Shown: positions 51,766-61,839 of the stretch, one piece after another | How the letters are laid out: the number at the start of each line of letters is the position of its first letter | Position numbering within the stretch: the stretch's first letter is position 1 | Source: Loktanella fryxellensis | GTDB lineage: Bacteria; Pseudomonadota; Alphaproteobacteria; Rhodobacterales; Rhodobacteraceae | Reading direction: 5' to 3' | Assembly (NCBI RefSeq): GCF_900110065.1 | Contig: NZ_FOCI01000002.1 | Coordinates: 1 to 64,000, forward strand | DNA length: 64,000 bases | The notes under the pieces: model-generated | The model's input: only the letters and a program-made list of their open reading frames with translations | What the model was told of the DNA's origin: nothing | Databases searched by the model: none | Position numbers and translations under genes: made by a program

Positions 51766-53150
51766 TGGTCTACGCTTTCCAGGTCTTCGGTCAGTGGGAT
51801 TTCGACGAGACGGACACGGACCTGCGTCGGCACGTGGCGTTCGACCTTCAGTATATCGACCTCCAGCCTGCGGCGCAGCGGCGTTTCCGATACCAGATCG
51901 GCCGGGTCGATCGGCAGATCGACCGTGACCACATCGCCTTCGTCGGGCAATGCACCCATTTCGCCGATCAGCAGACCGGCGATGGTTTCCATGTCGCCGC
52001 GGGGCAGATCGTGGCCGATCGCACGCTCGACCTCGTCCAGGTGCACGTCGCCGTCCATGAGCCAGATGTCATCGCCATCGGCCAGCACCGCATCACCGGT
52101 CTCGGTGTCGTGTTCGTCTGTGATCTCGCCCACGATCTCCATCGCCAGATCCTCGATGGTCAGGACACCGGCAAAGCCGCCGTATTCGTCGATGACGCAG
52201 GCCAGCTGGTTGTGGGTCCCGATCAGCATGTCCAGCGCGTCCGGCAGGTTCATCAGGGTCGGAATGACGGGTGCGGGGCGCATCACGTCGGTCACGGGCT
52301 GATCGGCCTGACCGGACACGATCCGCTCGAGCACATCGGCAAGATGCACCACGCCGACGGGCGCATCGTCGTCGTCGACGACGGGATAGCGGGTGTGGGC
52401 GTTGGCCATCAGTTCGCGCAATTCGGTCAGCGTCGTGTCGGGACTGACCCAGTCCACCTGCGACCGGGGCACCATCGCGTGTTCGACATCGCGGTGCGGA
52501 AAGTCGAGGATACGGTCCATCATCAGCGACAGCTCGACGGGCAGGTCGCCGCTTTCACGCGAGTCCGCGATGATCCGCGGCAGATCTTCGGCGGATGCAC
52601 TCACGTCCAGGTCGTGCACCGGTTCGATCCGCAGCATCCGCAGAAAGACGTTCGCGGACTTGTCGAACAGGGCGATCAGCCACCCGAACACGGTCAGATA
52701 GATCAGTGTCGACTGGGCCAGGCCACGGGCGAGTGGTTCGGGGTTCGCGATGGCGAGGTTCTTGGGATAGAGTTCGCCGAAGATCATCTGCACGATCGTC
52801 GCAAAGACGAGCGCGCTGACCGTGCCGATGGCGATGCCCGCCTCTGTCGGAATGCCGACGTCACCCAACAGGACGCCGATCGCCTGACCGACCATGGGTT
52901 CGGCGACGAAGCCAACCATCAGGCCCGTCACGGTGATGCCCAGTTGGGCCCCCGACAACATGAAACTTGTGCGTTTTGTTACCTTGAGCGCGCGAACGGC
53001 TGATAGATCGCCTTCGGCGGCGCGGGCGGCCAATCGCGTGCGATCGACCGACATGTATGCGAATTCCTGAGCAACGAAGTAACCGTTGGCAGCAATGATC
53101 GCAAGAATGATGATTATTCCCAGAAGTAGAAAAAGAATCGCCTCAATCAT
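51762..53150 (-). CDS. CNNM/CorC-type membrane protein (full-length form)
   Basis: A 462-residue paralogue with DUF21/CNNM domain (VAQEFAYMSVDRTRL, MLSGAQLGITVTGLMVGF, GELYPKNLAIANPE), two CBS motifs (MVPRSQVDWV, HTRYPVVDDDDAPVG, IDEYGGFAGVLTIEDL) and a C-terminal CorC_HlyC domain (about 365-450). It is the upstream gene of the two-gene operon. Probable divalent-cation transport or its control at the inner membrane. Confidence 0.9.
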   Translation of the reverse strand: MIEAILFLLLGIIIILAIIAANGYFVAQEFAYMSVDRTRLAARAAEGDLSAVRALKVTKRTSFMLSGAQLGITVTGLMVGFVAEPMVGQAIGVLLGDVGIPTEAGIAIGTVSALVFATIVQMIFGELYPKNLAIANPEPLARGLAQSTLIYLTVFGWLIALFDKSANVFLRMLRIEPVHDLDVSASAEDLPRIIADSRESGDLPVELSLMMDRILDFPHRDVEHAMVPRSQVDWVSPDTTLTELRELMANAHTRYPVVDDDDAPVGVVHLADVLERIVSGQADQPVTDVMRPAPVIPTLMNLPDALDMLIGTHNQLACVIDEYGGFAGVLTIEDLAMEIVGEITDEHDTETGDAVLADGDDIWLMDGDVHLDEVERAIGHDLPRGDMETIAGLLIGEMGALPDEGDVVTVDLPIDPADLVSETPLRRRLEVDILKVERHVPTQVRVRLVEIPLTEDLESVDQ

Positions 53151-53452
53151 CGGAGTGCAGCCTCGGAATGCGGAGCCATACTCGCGAAACGTCTAGATCG
53201 GTGTTCCACAGGGGAATTGAGCCTCGTGCTGTTAATATAGCGGCTGAAATGTGGTTTGGGTGGCCGTCTGTCAAGTCGCCAGCCTCAGATCATGGCTTTG
53301 GTTGCATCATTTCTGCATGCCGCACACTGGTCGTCGCAGCGCGGCCCGTCCGGGTCGGTCCAAGTCATGCGCCGGATCGGGCGTGGGTTAGCGTCGATCC
53401 TGCACTGGCATCCCGCGCGTCGCGGCATAGGTCACGCACGACGGCGCTTGCA
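53151..53452. other. Divergent intergenic region between CNNM and acyltransferase genes
   Basis: No gene is supported. It must hold promoters for both directions, but I see no clear -35/-10 pair or operator palindrome. The frame is open upstream of the acyltransferase start without family-like sequence. Confidence 0.5.
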
Positions 53453-54649
53453 ATGATGGATGACCAGCCCTTGACCGACACACTGCAGACCGACCGGCTT
53501 GGGCAGACCGATGGCATCGCCACTGCGCCGCGTCACATCGACAGCCTGACGGCAAGTCGCGGCATCGCGGCCCTGCTGGTTCTGGCCTTTCACTACTCCG
53601 GCGGTTTTCTGCCCAGCCTGCGGCCCTACGAATACACGGCCTTTCTGTCGAACGGGTATCTATGGGTGGATTTCTTCTTTCTGCTTAGCGGCTTCGTGCT
53701 CGCTTACGTCCATGCCGACAAGTTCCGCGATGGTTTGCAGGGTCAGCGGGTCAGGGCGTTCGTCTTCGGCCGCTTCAGCCGGATCTATCCCCTGCACCTG
53801 ACGATCCTGATCGGCTACGTGATCCTCGAGCTGGTGCGTTGGGCGCTGACCGTGCAGCAGGTCGGCCATGCGGATTTCCGCACCTTTGTCGGCAGCCACA
53901 GCATCCCGGCGCTGATGTCGAACCTGCTGCTGTTGCAGACGACCGGGCTGCACGACGGCCAGACCTGGAACGGTCCGGCATGGTCGATCGGGGCAGAGTG
54001 GTTTTCGTATCTCGCATTTCCGGTGCTGGTGGTGTCGCTGATGCAGCGTTGTGCAGTGGTGGCCGCAGCGGTCATCGCGGTCGCACTCGCAGGGCTTGCG
54101 GTCATTTCCGATGCGGGGCGCAATCTGGACGTCACCTATGACTTCGGGCTGTGGCGCTGCCTGTGCGGCTTTGTCATCGGCATGATGCTGCACCAGTTGA
54201 TGGGGCCAGCCCGCCGGGTGCACCTTGGCCACGATGCCGTGTGCGCGGCCTTGATCGTCGTGCTGTGCGTAGGGCTTCACTATGGCGTGCGCGACATCCT
54301 GATCCCGCCACTGATGGCGCTCCTCGTGCTGTCGCTCGCATTGAACGACGGTCGCGTCGGGCAGATGGTGTCGCATCCGGCGCTGGTTTGGCTGGGGACC
54401 GTGTCCTATTCGATCTACATGGTGCACATGCTGTTGCTGGCCGCCGTGAATACCACGTCCGTGACCGTGCTCGGTCAACCGATCGGACGGTTCCTCGGGG
54501 TTGGTGCGTCGCTCGCCCTTCTTGCCGCGATGACGGTCGTCGTCCTCGCGTTGGCGCAGGTGCTGCACCGTCAGGCAGAAGTCCGGATGCCCGCCGCGAT
54601 GAAGCGCAGCAGGGTTGCCGCACGTTTCATCGCGGGCCGGTCGCGGTGA
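53453..54649 (+). CDS. Acyltransferase family 3 membrane protein (OafA/ExoZ-like)
   Basis: A 398-residue integral membrane acyltransferase with about ten helices. Conserved elements: HIDSLTASRGIAALLVLAFHYSGG with the catalytic-type His, WVDFFFLLSGFVLAYVHADKF, RFSRIYPLHL (RxxR), GPAWSIGAEWFSYLAFP and SYSIYMVHM. Such proteins acetylate or succinylate surface polysaccharides or lipids. The start is ATG 53453 or 53456. The end overlaps the convergent antiporter gene by 23 bp. Confidence 0.88.
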   Translation: MMDDQPLTDTLQTDRLGQTDGIATAPRHIDSLTASRGIAALLVLAFHYSGGFLPSLRPYEYTAFLSNGYLWVDFFFLLSGFVLAYVHADKFRDGLQGQRVRAFVFGRFSRIYPLHLTILIGYVILELVRWALTVQQVGHADFRTFVGSHSIPALMSNLLLLQTTGLHDGQTWNGPAWSIGAEWFSYLAFPVLVVSLMQRCAVVAAAVIAVALAGLAVISDAGRNLDVTYDFGLWRCLCGFVIGMMLHQLMGPARRVHLGHDAVCAALIVVLCVGLHYGVRDILIPPLMALLVLSLALNDGRVGQMVSHPALVWLGTVSYSIYMVHMLLLAAVNTTSVTVLGQPIGRFLGVGASLALLAAMTVVVLALAQVLHRQAEVRMPAAMKRSRVAARFIAGRSR

Positions 54650-57158
54650 CTGGCGACACCTGTGCCGGGATCAGGTCCGTGGGATCCACGCCACGTTTCT
54701 CGGCGCTGGCGCGGACCGCATTCTGCAGTGCGGTGCTGGCAGCCAGCAGCTTGTGAAAGCGGGCCTCGTCCAGCACCAGCAACGTCGACGGCGCGATGGC
54801 GCGGACTTGCGCGCGGCGCGGCCTGCGCGTCAGCACGGCCAACTGACCGAACATCTCGCCACGGCCCAGACGCAAGGGCGCATTCGCCGCCTCGATCTCG
54901 ACCGCGCCGGAGGCGATGAAATACACGCTGCCGGCAGGGCTGCCGTGGGGCACCACGATGTCGCCCGCATTCACGTAGGCGGTCTGCAGCGCCTGCCCCA
55001 GACGCGTCAGCGCCGCGTCGTCGAGATCCTTGAACAGCGGAAACTGACGAACCAGATCGGACCGTTGCAGGTCGATGTCCAGCCTCGGGCGATCTTCGGC
55101 CCGACTACGCCGTGCGGCCACGTCGTTCTGCAGGGCCGCATAGACTTCGGCCCCGATCAGGCCATCCTCGCGCATGGCGATGTATTCCCGTTCCTCCAGC
55201 CGCAGCGCTGTCCGCCGGATGAAGCGGCGCTCCAGCTCTTCGGCATAGCCGGGATACTGAAGGCGCAAACCGTCAAGGGCGGCATCCGCCGCCTCGATCC
55301 GGCGCGACAGCAGTTCGTGCAGCAGATCCGCCACGCGGCGACCGTGGATGCGGCGGATGCGCCCTTCTATGAACGCGCCAAGGTCGCGCAGGATCAGACG
55401 CTGCGACAGCAACAGTTCGAACCGGTCGGCGGTCACGCGGGCCAAGGGGCCCGTGATCCCCAGCCGACGCTGCAGTGCGACCCGAAGCTGGAACCCGCGA
55501 CTATAGGCCAGCGTCCGCCGGGCGGCCCGCTGGTATCCGCTGCGCCCGCCGGCGCGTGCGCCTTCGATCAGCTGGTCCGCGTCCAGCAACACCCGGTCAG
55601 CCATCCGGACCGAGATCGTGCGTTCGCGGACCCGGTTGAGGATGGTGTCCCGTTCGTGCCCTGCCAGCGCGATCAGCCCCAGCGTGATGCGGTCGCGGTC
55701 GAGGATGTTCACGCTCGCCTCCGCCTCGTCCACGGCGGTGTCCAGCCGCTCGCCGAACCGCTTGGCCTCCGACCGGACGATGTCGCGGGACAGGTCGTAA
55801 TTCTCGGTTGTGCGGGCCACGTCCTCCCTCACGGTCTGAAGCGCAACGGCGACGACCTGCCGCGACAGGGCGTCGTCCAGCGGCGACAGCCGGTCGAGCC
55901 CCAGCCACCCGATCACATGGCGCAAGGTCGATCCCTGCACGATCAGGGTAAAGACGGTAAAGCCGGTGGCCAGGATGCCGACCACGCGCTTGACCTCGAC
56001 AGGGACGCGGATGCTTTCGGTCACGGCCAGTGCAAGGGCCAGTGTCACCGCGCCGCGCAGGCCGCCCCACAGGATGGCGGCGCGGTAGGGGCGTTCCACG
56101 ACCGGCGACAGCCGCAACCGCGTCAGCAGCGGCAACAGCCCGAACAGGACCACGGCACGCGCTGCGACGGCCGCGACGATCACCACGCCAATCAGGGCGA
56201 AATCGCCGATCCGGACCTCCTCCAGCAGGCGGGGGATCAGCAGGGCTGCCAGGATAAAGATCAGCGCGCCGGCCCAGTGCGACAGCAGGTTCCACACCTC
56301 CATCATGCTGGTCCAGGTCTGCGGCCGCAGCCGACCCGGTCCGGTCAGGTTCATCGTCAGTCCGGCCGTCACCACGGCGATCACGCCGGAGGCCTGCAGA
56401 CCCTGTTCCGCGACGACATAGGCCAGATACGGCACGGCGATCGACATGGTGATCTGAGCCCGTTCGTGATTGCCGAACAGCGACATGCCCCAGACCGCCG
56501 CGCGGGCCACCGCGTAGCCTGCCGCCACGCCCCCCGCGATTAGGACGGGAAACCGCCCCAAGGCTTCTGCCAGGGTCGGTTCCGGCACGCCCAGCATGAC
56601 GAAGCTCATGAAGACGCCGAACAGCGCGATGGCGGCGGCGTCGTTCAGCAGGCTCTCGCCTTCGATGATGCGGGCCAAGCGTTGCGGCGCACTGATCGAC
56701 CGAAAGATCGACACGACGGCGGACGGATCGGTCGTGGACACGATGGCGCCGACCAGCAGACAGGCCGCAAGCGGCAGTGCGCTGGTCAACGACAGGGCGT
56801 AGCCCACGGTCACGGTCGCCACGATGACGGCCACGACGGCCAGCACGAGGATCGGCATCCAATCGTCCAGCATCCGCCGCAGGTTCATCTCCAGCGTCGC
56901 CTGGAACAGCAGGGTCGGCAACAGGACATACAGGAACACGTTGGAACGGATCGGCAGGCCGAGAATTGCCATGGCAACCGGGTTCAGGGCATCCGTCAGC
57001 GAGGTCCGCAGGAAAAAGGTCGCACCTGCGGCGATCAGCACGCCGAGGATCGCGAGGATTACGGAATAGGGCAGACGCAAACGTGTCGCCAACGGCTCTG
57101 CCACGCCGATGACAAGAAACAGGGACGCGATGACGGTGGTTATCAGAATGATGTCCAT
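54627..57158 (-). CDS. CPA1-type cation/proton antiporter with C-terminal cNMP-binding-like domain
   Basis: An 843-residue protein. Residues 1-410 form a twelve-helix Na+/H+ exchanger domain with GESLLNDAAAIALFG (the essential ND pair), DPSAVVSIF and WGGLRGAVTLALALA. A long helical cytoplasmic part follows (about 430-700), then a cyclic-nucleotide-binding-like domain (about 715-815; DIVVPHGSPAGSVYFIASGAVEI, GRGEMFGQLAVL). The layout resembles SOS1-type antiporters. Whether a nucleotide binds is uncertain, since the usual GE-A-R-A cassette reads GEMFGQLAVLTRRPRRA. Start ATG 57158 follows GGAG. Confidence 0.9.
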   Translation of the reverse strand: MDIILITTVIASLFLVIGVAEPLATRLRLPYSVILAILGVLIAAGATFFLRTSLTDALNPVAMAILGLPIRSNVFLYVLLPTLLFQATLEMNLRRMLDDWMPILVLAVVAVIVATVTVGYALSLTSALPLAACLLVGAIVSTTDPSAVVSIFRSISAPQRLARIIEGESLLNDAAAIALFGVFMSFVMLGVPEPTLAEALGRFPVLIAGGVAAGYAVARAAVWGMSLFGNHERAQITMSIAVPYLAYVVAEQGLQASGVIAVVTAGLTMNLTGPGRLRPQTWTSMMEVWNLLSHWAGALIFILAALLIPRLLEEVRIGDFALIGVVIVAAVAARAVVLFGLLPLLTRLRLSPVVERPYRAAILWGGLRGAVTLALALAVTESIRVPVEVKRVVGILATGFTVFTLIVQGSTLRHVIGWLGLDRLSPLDDALSRQVVAVALQTVREDVARTTENYDLSRDIVRSEAKRFGERLDTAVDEAEASVNILDRDRITLGLIALAGHERDTILNRVRERTISVRMADRVLLDADQLIEGARAGGRSGYQRAARRTLAYSRGFQLRVALQRRLGITGPLARVTADRFELLLSQRLILRDLGAFIEGRIRRIHGRRVADLLHELLSRRIEAADAALDGLRLQYPGYAEELERRFIRRTALRLEEREYIAMREDGLIGAEVYAALQNDVAARRSRAEDRPRLDIDLQRSDLVRQFPLFKDLDDAALTRLGQALQTAYVNAGDIVVPHGSPAGSVYFIASGAVEIEAANAPLRLGRGEMFGQLAVLTRRPRRAQVRAIAPSTLLVLDEARFHKLLAASTALQNAVRASAEKRGVDPTDLIPAQVSPVTATGPR

Positions 57159-58255
57159 GCGTTCGCATACTCCAGTTGCTGACCGTGCGGAACCTGCCAA
57201 CCGCCGACCCCCGCGTATGTGAATCCGGACGCAGGGTTGCAGGTGGCGCACAGGCCTGCGACCGCCTGACGGCAGGCCGCTGGACCAGGCACAAGGGGCG
57301 TGGCGGTGACCCGCGCCGGTGTGGCACGGTCGACCTGCAAGGGGACGGAATGTGGCGCCCGGCGCCCGGTGCGTCCGATGCCGTGGCGGATACACGTCCG
57401 CATTACGGCGACCGTCGATCATACGGCCGGGGCGACGGGACATGCGGTCGTGCAAGCATATCGACGATCGGACCGGATGATTATGAATGCGTCAGACGGG
57501 TCTGACCAGTTGAGGCCGGTTGGATCGGCCCGGTGTGATCGCCCGTCGTGTGCGCATGGATGGTCCCGTGGTCTGTCCTGTCCGTCCGCCAACCTTTTTT
57601 GGATGGGGCATCGGCAGGCTGTCCTGTGGAAACCGGCCGGATCGGTCAGCGGATCGGATGCAGCGTCCCGCATCGGTCGGCAAGCGCTGTAGACTGGACA
57701 AACCCTGCGCTGCGACAAACGGCGATACAGGCCGCTTGCTTTAGGCCCTCTACCAGCATCGAAAGATCCATGACGCTTCCGCGACGGGGTCGGTGCACAT
57801 GGGACCGACTATTCATGCGAAAAGCTTGGCGCACCATGGAAAGCGGCATGGTCGAACGGCGCTCGCCCGCTGGATCGCCGCCGCTGGCGAGGGTCTGCGC
57901 CAAGGGGTGCCGTCTGCGTCTGCTCATCCACCCGAAAGGCTCGTCGGTGCCACCCTTGCCGCGCGCATTGGCTTCGCCTCACTACGTTGGACGACCCGAT
58001 CAAGCGGTTCATCATGCCAGTGTCGGACATCGCCCGTCGGCCACGATCCGGTGCCGCATGGCGCGGTACCTGACGGGATGCACGGTGCCCGGCGTTGGAC
58101 CTTGGCCGGTTCCATCCACCGATGCAGCGCAAGGCTGTCTGCGGCCCGCGCCGTCGGCCCCGCGTCTGCCGACTGGTCGGGCATCATTGCGACACCGGCT
58201 CGCAAGTGTGTCTTGCCGCCCGCACCTTTCCGATGGGCCTCTCGGCACTCTTGCG
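57159..58255. other. About 1.1 kb without recognisable genes
   Basis: All frames here give Arg/Pro/Ser/Cys-rich translations without family resemblance or ribosome-binding sites; the longest plus-strand frame (57548-58351) runs antisense into flgI. Visible structure: GTCAGAC-gg-GTCTGAC inverted repeat at 57491-57506 and a T6 run near 57596. It may be a decayed gene remnant, leader or untranslated region. Confidence 0.6.
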
Positions 58256-59359
58256 TCATCGCACGATGAATTCCGCATGCAACGCCCCGCTCGCCTTGAT
58301 GCTCTTGAGGATGTCGATCATGTCCCGTGGTGCCACGCCCAAGGCATTTAACCCTGCCACGACCTCGCTCAGAGAGGTGCCACCGGACACTTCCGCCAGG
58401 CCGATCCCAGGTTCCTGTTCGATCCCCACATCCGTGCGCGGCACCACGACGGTCTGCCCGGGCGAGAAAGGATTGGGCTGCGAGACGAGCGGCGCTTCCT
58501 CGATGCGCAAGGTCAGATTGCCCTGACTGACGGCCACGCGGCTGATCCGGACATCCTCGCCCATAACGATCGTACCGGACGCCTGATCGACCACGACGCG
58601 CGCCTTGCGTTCCGGTTCGACCAGCAGGTTTTCGATCCGACCGAGGGCATGTGCCGGCGATGGCATGTGGGTTGCGCCGATGTCCAGTTGCACCGTTCCC
58701 GAATCCAGCATCATTGCGACATGCCGTCCAAAATCCGCGTTGATCACGGCCTCGATCCGGCTTGCGGTGGTGAAATCCGGTGTGCGAAGCGCCAATCGCA
58801 GCGACGTCAGCGCATTCAGGTCGAACGCCACCTCTCGCTCGACCGTGGCACCGGACGGGATGACGCCAGCCGTTGGAACACCCTGCGTCACTTCGGCGGC
58901 GTCGCCCTGCGCCGTCACGCCGCCGGCGATGATGGTCCCTTGGGCGACGGCATAAATTTCGCCATCGGCCGCGTTCAGCGGAGTCATGATCAATGTGCCG
59001 CCGAGCAGGCTGCTGGCATCGCCGATCGCCGACACGGTGACGTCGATCGGGCTGCCAGCCCGCGCAAAGGGCGGCAGGCTGGCAGTGACGATAACGGCAG
59101 CGACGTTTTTGGGGCGGAACTGTTCGCCGGTCACGTTGACCCCGAGCCGTTCGAGGACATTCACCATGATCTCCTCGGTGAATGGTGCGTTCCGCAGGCC
59201 GTCGCCCGTCCCGCTCAGCCCGACGACAAGACCGTAACCGACAAGGTCGTTGGTCCTGACCCCGTCGAACTCCACCAGATCCTTCAATCGGATCGGTGAG
59301 GCCTGCACGATCTGCGGACCGAGCATGGCGCAGAGGATCACGCCGATCAGGCGCAGCAT
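58256..59359 (-). CDS. flgI: Flagellar P-ring protein FlgI
   Basis: A 367-residue periplasmic protein with signal peptide (cleavage after VQAS near residue 20), then IRLKDLVEFDGVRTNDLVGYGLVVGLSGTGDG and GVNVTGEQFRPKNVAAVIVTA, unmistakable FlgI sequence. It polymerises into the ring around the flagellar rod in the peptidoglycan. ATG 59359 overlaps the flgL stop by one base. It is the last recognisable gene of the motB-flgE-flgK-flgL-flgI run. Confidence 0.96.
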   Translation of the reverse strand: MLRLIGVILCAMLGPQIVQASPIRLKDLVEFDGVRTNDLVGYGLVVGLSGTGDGLRNAPFTEEIMVNVLERLGVNVTGEQFRPKNVAAVIVTASLPPFARAGSPIDVTVSAIGDASSLLGGTLIMTPLNAADGEIYAVAQGTIIAGGVTAQGDAAEVTQGVPTAGVIPSGATVEREVAFDLNALTSLRLALRTPDFTTASRIEAVINADFGRHVAMMLDSGTVQLDIGATHMPSPAHALGRIENLLVEPERKARVVVDQASGTIVMGEDVRISRVAVSQGNLTLRIEEAPLVSQPNPFSPGQTVVVPRTDVGIEQEPGIGLAEVSGGTSLSEVVAGLNALGVAPRDMIDILKSIKASGALHAEFIVR

Positions 59360-60366
59360 CACAGGTAATTCGCAAGGCTGAGGCGCGATAGGCGCGCCGT
59401 GGCCGTATAGTGCAGCTCCAGTTGTTGCTGCACGCTTTGAAGGGCGGAGGCCGTATCATAAGGATCGGCGTTCACGAGGTTGTTGCGCGCGGTGGCGAAC
59501 GTCGTGCGTTGGGCCGATCTGCGCGCCGAAAGCTCTTCGAGGCGCTGCTGGTCGTCGCCGATCCGAGCGGCAAGCCCGCGGATTCCGTCGGCCGCGTCGA
59601 AGATCATCTCTCCCCCCTGACGCAAAAGGGCCAGGCGGGTGATCTGGTCCAATGTGCCGGACATAGCGTGGCTGACTGCCGCGTAGGCACTGGCCTTGAG
59701 CATGTCTCGCAGATCTGCGTCATCGGCGCGCCCCGTGAGGGTGATCGTCTCCGTCTCGGTCACACGCTGCGTCACGGCATTGCCGGTGTCCCCGAGATAG
59801 CCCGTCATGGCATAGCCGCCCGTGGGGACATCGAACCAGTCATTGATCGTCGCAGCGATCACAGCGGCATCGCTTGCACCGCCGATTGCGGTAAGCAGAT
59901 CTGCCAGCATGTTGTCGGCACTGGCAACGGCAGGTGCGTCCACGGCGCTGCCGGCGAACAGGGCAAGGTCCGCGAAGCGCGTGTTCAGCAGGCCGACGAC
60001 CCGATCGAAGCCGTCGCGCCCCGCATCTTCGGTCCGTGCGATGTCTGCCGGACTGGCAAACGTGCTCAGGGCAATCAGCCGACCCGCAAGCGTTGTCTGG
60101 CCGTCGCCGATGGCGGTAAGGACCGATTGCTTGTGATCCAAAGTTTGACTCAGGGTCTGCCCCGCCCGGTCGCGTGCGTCGATCGTTTCAATCTCGCGGT
60201 CGATGGTGGCGAGCGACGACACGTTGCCGCGCAGATGAGTTGCCAGATCGGCAATCCGTCCGCTGGACAGCTCTTGCGTCAGGGTCGCGAGCCGTGTCTT
60301 GATCGTCGCAGACTGGGCGAGGCTTTGGAAGTGTCGGGACATGTCGCCGTGGATCGGTGAGGTCAT
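59359..60366 (-). CDS. flgL: Flagellar hook-filament junction protein FlgL
   Basis: A 335-residue flagellin-like protein: N-terminal helix MSRHFQSLAQSATIKTRLATLTQELSSG-type sequence and C-terminal heptad region (SALQSVQQQLELHYTATARL) form the coiled coil of the axial family. It links hook-associated FlgK to the filament. It follows flgK by 3 bp. Confidence 0.9.
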   Translation of the reverse strand: MTSPIHGDMSRHFQSLAQSATIKTRLATLTQELSSGRIADLATHLRGNVSSLATIDREIETIDARDRAGQTLSQTLDHKQSVLTAIGDGQTTLAGRLIALSTFASPADIARTEDAGRDGFDRVVGLLNTRFADLALFAGSAVDAPAVASADNMLADLLTAIGGASDAAVIAATINDWFDVPTGGYAMTGYLGDTGNAVTQRVTETETITLTGRADDADLRDMLKASAYAAVSHAMSGTLDQITRLALLRQGGEMIFDAADGIRGLAARIGDDQQRLEELSARRSAQRTTFATARNNLVNADPYDTASALQSVQQQLELHYTATARLSRLSLANYL

Positions 60367-60369
60367 GGT

Positions 60370-61815
60370 TCAAATCTCCATCAGGCGTTGGATCAGGGAT
60401 TGGATCGTTTCCATGACCTTGGCGTTCGCAGCATAGGATTGTTCGATCCGCAGCAGCATCTGCAGTTCCGCGTCGCTATCGACGCCGGTGGCGAGTTCGG
60501 CAGCCTTCAGGCCGTCTTGGCGTGCGGCGGCAAAACTCTTGGCCTCGTCGGCCAGCAGCCGCAGGGTGGCGAACTGATCGGCCACCCGCCCAATGTGCCC
60601 CGCAGCCGAGGCCGCGGGGGCGGCGGGGTCGATGGACGAGCGTGCCGTCAGACTGTCGGCAAAGCGCAGGAGTTGCGCTGTCTGTCCAACCGGCCCGGGC
60701 GACGCCGCCAGCACACCGTCGCGAAGCCGGGAGGCGACTCCGCCCTGTGACGGATCCACTGTGGCATTGATTTCGATCCGTCGTGCCAGACCGACGATGT
60801 CGGCTGGATCATAGGCGCTTCCGTCATCCGTCAGGAGGCCGGCGGCGGCAGGGGTTAGCGTCGGATCGACGAGGGGGCTCGACATGCGCGTGATCAGCTC
60901 GGCCGCAATCAGGTCCAGACCGTCCTGCGCCGACACCAACTGCCGATCGCGCAGATCCATGGCGGCCCCGATGGAGCCGCCCGCAAGCCGTCCGATGCCG
61001 TCGGGTCCGGCAGACACTCCGTTGAGTGTGAGACCCTGGATAACACCGTTCGCAAAGCTCATTTCCGCTGTGATCGTTGGGGTTGCGACGAAGCCGATGA
61101 CCGCCGCCCGCCCGTCGAGAAGCTGCGCACCCCCCATGGTCCACAGTGCAACCTTGCCATTCGGCTGCGTGATTTCACGCAGCGGCACGATGCGGCTGAT
61201 TGCGTCGATTGCAACCTGCCGCTGATCCATCAGGGCGGACGGATCCAGCCCCTGCTGACCCATCCGCGCGATGTCGACATTGAGTTTCTGGACCTGCTGC
61301 AGACCCGCATTCAATGCGGTGACATCCTGCGCGATCGCCGCATCGGCCTGCCCGCGCAGCGACTGGACAGTCCGGGAGGTCTGCGACAGCGCGGTCGTCA
61401 CGTCCGTCAGTCGCGTGACGGCCAGACCGAGCCGCTGGTCGGAGGCCGGGTCCGCAGCGGCCATTGTCAGGGCGGTCTCAAATGCCGACAGGCGTGCGCC
61501 CAGTCCTGCGGGGTCGTCGGCGGGGCTGAACGATGCCTCTACCGTGGCCAATGCGCGCCCCAGCGTTTCGGCGCGTGCAAGACCCGCATCGGCATTGCGT
61601 CGTTCGCCGATCAGGACACGGTCCGTGTGACGCACGATCCCGTCCACCCGCACGCCTGCGCTGCGACCGCCGACGGTCTGCGCCGACGTTTCCACCGTCC
61701 GGCGCCCATAGCCGTCCGTCAGCGCATTCGACAGGTTGGCTGATACCGTCTCTGCCATGCGCGCATTCGCCGTCAGTCCGCTGAGGGCGTTCGTCAGAGA
61801 TTGGGTGATGCTCAT
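60370..61815 (-). CDS. flgK: Flagellar hook-associated protein FlgK
   Basis: A 481-residue axial protein. The N-terminus (SITQSLTNALSGLTANARMA, VSANLSNALTDGYGRR) and C-terminus (LLRIEQSYAANAKVMETIQS) carry the conserved rod/hook heptads. It forms the first junction ring at the hook tip. It lies 24 bp after flgE and 3 bp before flgL. Confidence 0.94.
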   Translation of the reverse strand: MSITQSLTNALSGLTANARMAETVSANLSNALTDGYGRRTVETSAQTVGGRSAGVRVDGIVRHTDRVLIGERRNADAGLARAETLGRALATVEASFSPADDPAGLGARLSAFETALTMAAADPASDQRLGLAVTRLTDVTTALSQTSRTVQSLRGQADAAIAQDVTALNAGLQQVQKLNVDIARMGQQGLDPSALMDQRQVAIDAISRIVPLREITQPNGKVALWTMGGAQLLDGRAAVIGFVATPTITAEMSFANGVIQGLTLNGVSAGPDGIGRLAGGSIGAAMDLRDRQLVSAQDGLDLIAAELITRMSSPLVDPTLTPAAAGLLTDDGSAYDPADIVGLARRIEINATVDPSQGGVASRLRDGVLAASPGPVGQTAQLLRFADSLTARSSIDPAAPAASAAGHIGRVADQFATLRLLADEAKSFAAARQDGLKAAELATGVDSDAELQMLLRIEQSYAANAKVMETIQSLIQRLMEI

Positions 61816-61839
61816 GGGCGGTGGCTCCTATGCGACGTC

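Noticed and set aside
57924-58255. Minus-strand open frame directly after flgI
   Set aside because: It is only the out-of-frame continuation of a shadow of flgI; no start signal and no resemblance to flagellar genes such as flgJ.
57548-58351. Plus-strand open frame of 267 codons
   Set aside because: Composition is not protein-like, there is no family resemblance, and it runs antisense into flgI.
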